Source of the DNA: Pseudomonas grandcourensis
GTDB lineage: Bacteria > Pseudomonadota > Gammaproteobacteria > Pseudomonadales > Pseudomonadaceae
Assembly: GCF_039909015.1 (NCBI RefSeq)
Contig: NZ_CP150919.1
Coordinates: 1,836,501-1,900,500 of the forward strand
Length of the DNA stretch: 64,000 bases
Direction of reading: 5' to 3'
Each line of letters begins with the position of its first letter. Position 1 is the stretch's first letter. This document shows, in pieces, positions 59,764 through 64,000 of this stretch. Made by a program: the position numbers and the translations under genes. The notes beneath the pieces were generated by a model. The model did not search any database, was not told the origin of the DNA, and saw nothing but the letters and a program-made list of their open reading frames with translations.

Positions 59764-60168
59764 ATGCTCGATTCCCAATGTTTATGCATCAACCTGCGTC
59801 GCGCCGCCCGTGGCGTCAGCAGGCACTACGACGGCGCTCTCGACGGCTTCGGGATCAACGTTGCGCAGTATTCTTTGCTGTGCAATCTGCAGCGTCTTGA
59901 TCAGCCGAGCATCTCGATCCTGGCCGAGGCCATGGGCCTGGATCGCAGCACCCTGGGGCGCAATTTGCGGGTGCTGGAGGGTGATGGCCTGGTGACGCTG
60001 GTCGAGGGCGAGGACATGCGCAACCGCATCGTCCTGCTGACCGAGGCCGGGGCAGAGCGCCTCAAGGCTGCCTTGCCGGCCTGGGAAGCCGCGCAGCAAC
60101 GCTTGATCGATCGCCTGGGCGCCGAGAAGCGCGAAACCTTATTGAAGCTGCTGGACGAACTGGCGTGA
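59764..60168 (+). CDS. MarR-family regulator
   Basis: A 134-residue winged-helix regulator. The HTH and wing are at about residues 48-95 (QPSISILAEAMGLDRSTLGRNLRVLEGDGLVTLVEGEDMRNRIV, in parts). The N-terminal CLCINLRRAARGVSRHYD begins the dimerisation helices; Cys6 and Cys8 could be redox sensing, which would fit the downstream glutathione peroxidase gene, but that is inference. Both this gene and the following MFS gene are preceded by the same palindrome. Confidence 0.92.
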   Translation: MLDSQCLCINLRRAARGVSRHYDGALDGFGINVAQYSLLCNLQRLDQPSISILAEAMGLDRSTLGRNLRVLEGDGLVTLVEGEDMRNRIVLLTEAGAERLKAALPAWEAAQQRLIDRLGAEKRETLLKLLDELA

Positions 60169-60189
60169 TGCCGGTTTTTCCGATCATAA

Positions 60190-60205
60190 GCGGGTATATA
60201 CCCGC
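60190..60205. promoter_or_regulatory. MarR operator copy 2 (perfect palindrome)
   Basis: GCGGGTATATACCCGC, a perfect 16-base palindrome 15 bases before the MFS start and overlapping TATATA. With copy 1 it marks a small MarR regulon of regulator and transporter. Confidence 0.8.
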
Positions 60206-60220
60206 TACCGGAGAACAACA

Positions 60221-61429
60221 ATGACATCGATGTGGCGTACTTGCGGCTGGGTTCTTTTGGGGAGTGCGCTGATCCTTGCGCTGTCGCTGGGCGTTCGCCA
60301 TGGCTTCGGGTTGTTTCTGGCGCCGATGAGCGCCGAGTTCGGCTGGGGCCGTGAAGTCTTTGCCTTCGCCATCGCCCTGCAGAACCTGATCTGGGGCCTC
60401 GCTCAGCCATTCACCGGCGCCTTGGCCGACCGCTTCGGCGCGGCGAAAGTGGTGCTGATCGGTGGCGTCCTGTATGCGGCCGGGCTGATCTGCATGGGGC
60501 TCTCCGACTCGGCGATGACCCTGTCCCTGAGTGCCGGCCTGCTGATCGGCATAGGACTGTCCGGTACATCGTTCTCGGTGATCCTGGGGGTGGTCGGGCG
60601 CGCGGTGCCGCCGGAAAAACGTAGCATGGGCATGGGGATCGCCAGTGCGGCCGGTTCGTTCGGCCAGTTCGCGATGCTGCCCGGCACGCTCGGTTTGATC
60701 GGATGGCTTGGCTGGTCCGGGGCGCTGCTGGCGCTGGGCATGCTGGTGGCGTTGATCGTGCCGCTGGTGAGCATGCTCAAGGACAAGCCGCTGCCCGTCC
60801 TGGGCCACGAACAGACCCTTGGCGAAGCGCTGCGCGAAGCCTGCTCCCATTCCGGATTCTGGCTGCTGGCGTTCGGCTTTTTCGTGTGCGGATTCCAGGT
60901 GGTGTTCATCGGCGTGCACCTGCCGGCCTATCTGGTGGATCAACACCTTCCGGCGACGGTTGGCACCACGGTGCTGGCGCTGATTGGCCTGTTCAACATT
61001 TTCGGCACCTATACCGCTGGATGGCTCGGCGGGCGCATGTCCAAGCCGCGTTTGCTCACCGGTCTGTACTTGCTGCGGGCGGTGGTCATTGCGTTGTTCC
61101 TGTGGGCGCCGGTGACGACCACCACAGCCTACCTGTTCGGCATGGCCATGGGCTTCCTGTGGCTGTCGACGGTGCCGTTGACCAACGGCACGGTGGCGAC
61201 CTTGTTTGGTGTACGAAACCTGTCCATGCTCGGTGGGATTGTTTTCCTGTTTCACCAGCTCGGCTCATTCCTGGGCGGCTGGTTGGGCGGGGTGGTGTAT
61301 GACCGAACCGGGAGTTATGACTTGATCTGGCAAGTGGCAATTCTCTTGAGCCTGTTGGCCGCTGCCCTCAATTGGCCGGTGCGTGAGCGGCCGGTAGCGC
61401 GCCTGCAATCACAAATGAGTGCGATATGA
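60221..61429 (+). CDS. MFS transporter under MarR control
   Basis: A 402-residue, 12-helix major facilitator. Helix 2-3 loop motif GALADRFGAAKVV and the start GWVLLGSALILALSLGVRHGFGLFLAPM (parts) resemble the oxalate/formate-antiporter-like and CynX-like MFS groups. The substrate is unknown; MarR control suggests a toxic compound or organic acid. GGAG at 60210-60213 is the ribosome site. It overlaps the next small ORF by 4 bases. Confidence 0.9.
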   Translation: MTSMWRTCGWVLLGSALILALSLGVRHGFGLFLAPMSAEFGWGREVFAFAIALQNLIWGLAQPFTGALADRFGAAKVVLIGGVLYAAGLICMGLSDSAMTLSLSAGLLIGIGLSGTSFSVILGVVGRAVPPEKRSMGMGIASAAGSFGQFAMLPGTLGLIGWLGWSGALLALGMLVALIVPLVSMLKDKPLPVLGHEQTLGEALREACSHSGFWLLAFGFFVCGFQVVFIGVHLPAYLVDQHLPATVGTTVLALIGLFNIFGTYTAGWLGGRMSKPRLLTGLYLLRAVVIALFLWAPVTTTTAYLFGMAMGFLWLSTVPLTNGTVATLFGVRNLSMLGGIVFLFHQLGSFLGGWLGGVVYDRTGSYDLIWQVAILLSLLAAALNWPVRERPVARLQSQMSAI

Positions 61430-61548
61430 GCAGTCTTTGGCCGCGGATCGCTGTAGCCGCCGTCTGCGCCTTATTGCTGGCGTTGTCGTGGTGGGGCTGG
61501 CATCAGGGCGGTCTGGCGCTGATGCAGTTGGGCATGGGTGCTTGCTAG
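61426..61548 (+). CDS. 40-residue membrane miniprotein
   Basis: The ORF starts at ATG 61426, overlapping the MFS stop (ATGA), and ends with TAG 61546-61548. It reads [20 protein letters not shown] then [20 protein letters not shown], one membrane helix with a Trp-rich end and a C-terminal Cys. It is too short to assign by family. The 4-base overlap with the MFS gene supports translation. Confidence 0.6.
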   Translation: MSSLWPRIAVAAVCALLLALSWWGWHQGGLALMQLGMGAC

Positions 61549-61603
61549 CGAGCGGCGAGGGCGAGTAACGTCGCTTTTGACGAATTATCAAGGATGCACC
61601 GAC

Positions 61604-62155
61604 ATGCTGATGCGCTGGATTGCAGTCCCCGCGTTGCTGCTGACGTTTACCGGGCTGGCCTACGCGGCCGAGTGCCCGGAGCTGTTGCAAGGATCACTGC
61701 AAAAGCTGCGCGCCAAGGAATCCATCGACCTGTGCCAACGGTATGAAGGTAAGCCGCTGGTGGTGGTCAATACTGCGAGCTTCTGCGGTTTCGCCCCACA
61801 GTTCAAAAGCCTTGAGGCGCTGAACCAGCGTTACAAAGGGCAGGGGCTGGAAGTGCTGGGTGTTCCGTCCAATGACTTCAAGCAGGAGTCCAGGGACGGT
61901 GCCGAAACCGCCAAGGTTTGTTACGTCAACTATGGCGTGACGTTCACTATGACCGAGCCGCAGTCGGTACGTGGCGCCGACGCAACCCATCTGTTCAAGG
62001 TGCTGGCCGAACAGAGCAGTGCGCCGAAGTGGAATTTCTACAAATACGTGGTTGATCGCAAGGGTAAGGTGATCGCCAGTTTTTCCAGCCTGACCAAGCC
62101 CGATGATCCCGAGTTCATTGCCGCTGTGGAGCAGGCCTTGGCTTCCCAGCCTTGA
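61604..62155 (+). CDS. exported glutathione peroxidase
   Basis: A 183-residue GPx-family thiol peroxidase with an N-terminal signal ([21 protein letters not shown]), so it probably acts in the periplasm. The peroxidatic Cys61 is in [14 protein letters not shown]. The second family motif is PSNDF, where classic enzymes have PCNQF, so the resolving Cys of that motif is missing; [14 protein letters not shown] holds the conserved Trp. Cys44 and Cys117 (VCYVN) could resolve. The start at 61604 follows AAGGA. Confidence 0.9.
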   Translation: MLMRWIAVPALLLTFTGLAYAAECPELLQGSLQKLRAKESIDLCQRYEGKPLVVVNTASFCGFAPQFKSLEALNQRYKGQGLEVLGVPSNDFKQESRDGAETAKVCYVNYGVTFTMTEPQSVRGADATHLFKVLAEQSSAPKWNFYKYVVDRKGKVIASFSSLTKPDDPEFIAAVEQALASQP

Positions 62156-62167
62156 TCCGCATCCACT

Positions 62168-62206
62168 AAAAAGCCCCGCCTCCGTGAGGAGAGCGGGGCT
62201 TTTTTG
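62168..62206 (+). terminator. Rho-independent terminator after the GPx gene
   Basis: AAAAAGCCCCGC...GCGGGGCTTTTTT, 12 base pairs, with an inner CTCC-GTGA-GGAG stem. Symmetrical A and T runs make it bidirectional for the convergent fadL gene. Confidence 0.93.
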
Positions 62207-62243
62207 ATTCCGGTGGCGAGCGGTTCAGGCTCGCCGGGAATTA

Positions 62244-63515
62244 TCAGAAGCGGTAGGTCGCACCGACACCGAAACCGTTGGCGCTGTTTTCGTACTTGGC
62301 GCTGTAGCTGTCTACCAGGTTGGAGTGATCCACCTTGACAGCTTCTTCCTTCAGGTAGGAGTAGGCGACGTCAATGGTCAGATCATCGGTGACGTTGTAG
62401 CCGGCACCAAGGCTGAAGATTGTGCGGTCACCTGTAGGAATACGAGGGGATCGGTCGGTATTGTTGGTAGGCGACTGGTCAAAGCTCAGGCCGGTGCGCA
62501 ATACCCACTGCTTATTCAGCTGGTAGGAGGTACCGATGGCGTAGGCCCAGGTATCGTGCCAGTTCTGCTCTTCCGTAATGGTGCCGAACAGGGCTGGGGA
62601 CAATGCACCGCCTTGTGCCGCCGTTACGCCGTCGTTGTTGACGGTGATGTCTTTCAAACGGCTCCAACGAGTCCAGGTGGAACCTGCATAAAGGGTCCAC
62701 GCATCCGTCAGCTGTTGTGTCACGGAGAAGTCGACAGATTCAGGTGTTTCGATTTTCAGCGAAGCATCGTATCGATTGCTTTTCAGGAGGGCGGAAGGTG
62801 AATTTGCGCCTGCGCTGATATCGGTATGACCTTCAATCTTGTATTTCACTTTCGAGTGATAGGTCAGGCCGACACGAGTGGTGTCTGTTGCTTGTACCAG
62901 GACCCCGAAGTTGTAGCCAAGAGCGACATCATCCCCTTTGATTTTGACGTGGGTATCGCCAAAAAGAGGTACATCCGACTCCAGAGTGCCGCCAATGCGG
63001 TTGATGGTCGGGCCGAAACCAATCGATACTTTGTCGTTAAAGGCGTAGCTGACGGTAGGCTGGAAGGTGACAACCTTGACTTCACTCTTGCTGCCGAAGC
63101 CGGCACCCTGGAAGCCATTTTCATAGTCGGTAATCAGACCAAAAGGTGCGTAGACACCGAGGCCGAATGCCCAGTGATCATCAATCGGCTTGACGTAATA
63201 GCCCATCGGAACGGCTGTGAATGGCACCATGTCGCCTTTGTTGGTACCCGGGTGGGCGCCTTGGGCGTCTTTGATATCAGACGAGGCATCGATAGCCGCG
63301 ATCCCGCCAGTGACTTCCTGGCGCTTGATTCGCGACATGCCGGCAGGGTTGCCAAAAACAGTGCTTGCATCATCGGCAGATGAAGAGCGTCCCGCAAAAC
63401 CAGTCCCCATTCCACTGATGCTCTGTTCGTTGAGGGCAAAGCCACTCGCGAAGATCTGGGTGGATGCCAAGGCAACGGCGAGGCTAATGGTGGTTTTGAG
63501 CATGACTTTTTTCAT
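62244..63515 (-). CDS. fadL: FadL/OmpP1-family outer-membrane transporter
   Basis: A 423-residue beta-barrel for long-chain fatty acids or hydrophobic compounds. A signal peptide (about 1-24, ending FASG) is followed by the N-terminal hatch FALNEQSISGMGTGFAGRSSSADDASTVFGNPAGMS (parts), where the NPAG motif is the family hallmark. The barrel ends with aromatic FGVGATYRF. The ribosome site CAGGAG precedes the ATG at 63515. The substrate is not defined. Confidence 0.92.
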   Translation of the reverse strand: MKKVMLKTTISLAVALASTQIFASGFALNEQSISGMGTGFAGRSSSADDASTVFGNPAGMSRIKRQEVTGGIAAIDASSDIKDAQGAHPGTNKGDMVPFTAVPMGYYVKPIDDHWAFGLGVYAPFGLITDYENGFQGAGFGSKSEVKVVTFQPTVSYAFNDKVSIGFGPTINRIGGTLESDVPLFGDTHVKIKGDDVALGYNFGVLVQATDTTRVGLTYHSKVKYKIEGHTDISAGANSPSALLKSNRYDASLKIETPESVDFSVTQQLTDAWTLYAGSTWTRWSRLKDITVNNDGVTAAQGGALSPALFGTITEEQNWHDTWAYAIGTSYQLNKQWVLRTGLSFDQSPTNNTDRSPRIPTGDRTIFSLGAGYNVTDDLTIDVAYSYLKEEAVKVDHSNLVDSYSAKYENSANGFGVGATYRF

Positions 63516-63661
63516 TATTAGAACTCCTGGTGATCACCGGGGCGAAAATTACCAACATTTTCGTCCCGGCGCCATAGGCTGTATGCCTTGATTTAGAGCG
63601 GTTTTGTAGGACAATCCGACCAAATTCGCGGCGTGTTGCGCGATCTTTGGATCCAGAGGTG

Positions 63662-64000
63662 TCAGCAGGCTACCTGATTCAGCGGTGAAACACAGGTCTG
63701 CCAGGCGCAAGTGAAATCACGCAGACGTCCCTGGGGCTGAAATGTCTGGCGCCAGATTCTGGCCATGCCCAGCAAATCATCAGGGGCGGGGAGGGGGGTG
63801 TTCTGTTCTTCCACCAGCAGCCAGGCGATGGCTGTGGCGTAACGCAGGTTGACGGTCAATTCGAGGTGCGGGCCACTGAGAAACGCATGCTGGCTGGCCA
63901 GGCCGCGGACGAGGCTTGCACGGTCCGGATCAAGGGCCAGGTAGTGGTCCCAAAGGGCCTGGTGGCGGGGCTCGGCAATGCGGTACAGGCCGTGCCCACG
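63662..64000 (-). CDS. unrecognised protein, C-terminal 112 residues (start beyond window)
   Basis: An open frame on the minus strand runs from the window edge to a stop at 63662-63664. It begins RGHGLYRIAEPRHQALWDHY and ends RDFTCAWQTCVSPLNQVAC. It is soluble-looking, with several Trp and Cys residues near the C-terminus. I do not recognise the family. It lies 146 bases downstream of the fadL start, on the same strand and transcribed before it. Confidence 0.6.
   Translation of the reverse strand, partial: RGHGLYRIAEPRHQALWDHYLALDPDRASLVRGLASQHAFLSGPHLELTVNLRYATAIAWLLVEEQNTPLPAPDDLLGMARIWRQTFQPQGRLRDFTCAWQTCVSPLNQVAC

Overview
The window is a stretch of Pseudomonas chromosome, most like the P. 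fluorescens group. Four things point there: the gltA / sdhCDAB-sucAB-lpdG-sucCD gene order, high-GC codon use, many REP/REPIN palindromes of the GTGGGAGCGGGCTTGCCCGC type, and a BluB-containing aerobic-type cob cluster followed by marR-MFS-glutathione peroxidase-fadL. It looks like mostly core chromosome with one insertion-sequence/repeat island. No rRNA, tRNA, CRISPR array, prophage or defence island was seen.

Layout. 1-6 kb: glyoxylate/ureide carbon salvage (hyi, gcl, a GlcG/HbpS-like protein) with two identical TTGTATACAA palindromes between gcl and the GlcG-like gene. Next come a RAYT transposase with a REPIN on each side, a RutR-like TetR regulator and a YedI/DUF808 membrane protein. 6-13.7 kb: envelope and transport genes, namely MlaA overlapping an exported alpha/beta hydrolase, a small membrane protein, a membrane GH17 glucanase/transglycosylase, an orphan betaine-type binding protein and yjcH-actP. 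13.7-16.3 kb: an intact IS4-family element inside one of two inverted copies of a long non-coding repeat, plus a REP cluster. 16.3-29.4 kb: the TCA block. gltA is divergent from sdhCDAB, then sucA-sucB-lpdG-sucC-sucD, with two consecutive hairpins after sdhB and a pair of mutually exclusive hairpins between lpdG and sucC.

29.4-50.3 kb: housekeeping genes. These are brnQ, DUF599 and MAPEG membrane proteins, a small lipoprotein, two overlapping hotdog thioesterases, htpG with a candidate sigma-32 promoter, a dienelactone hydrolase, pirin, OsmC, a chemoreceptor, DUF3108, purN-purM, DUF2066, an AI-2E/PerM transporter, hda, two NlpC/P60 lipoproteins, an O-methyltransferase, a sorbosone-dehydrogenase-like lipoprotein and an unrecognised conserved protein.

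50.4-59.7 kb: a cobalamin riboswitch controls cobO-cobB-bluB-cbiB-cobD-cobQ-(REPIN)-cobU-cobT-cobC-cobS. This covers corrinoid adenosylation, amidation, lower-ligand (DMB) synthesis and nucleotide-loop assembly. 59.7-64 kb: a MarR regulator and an MFS transporter each preceded by a GCGGGTATATAC(A/C)CGC operator, a 40-residue membrane ORF, an exported glutathione peroxidase, a FadL-type porin and the end of an unrecognised gene.

The most unusual signals are the alternative hairpins in the lpdG-sucC spacer, the paired MarR operators with an apparently leaderless marR, the REP palindrome that became the cobB C-terminus, the RAYT/REPIN set, the mlaA-hydrolase gene overlap, and the IS with an 11-bp imperfect target duplication inside a long repeat. 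None of these amounts to a clearly new multigene system.
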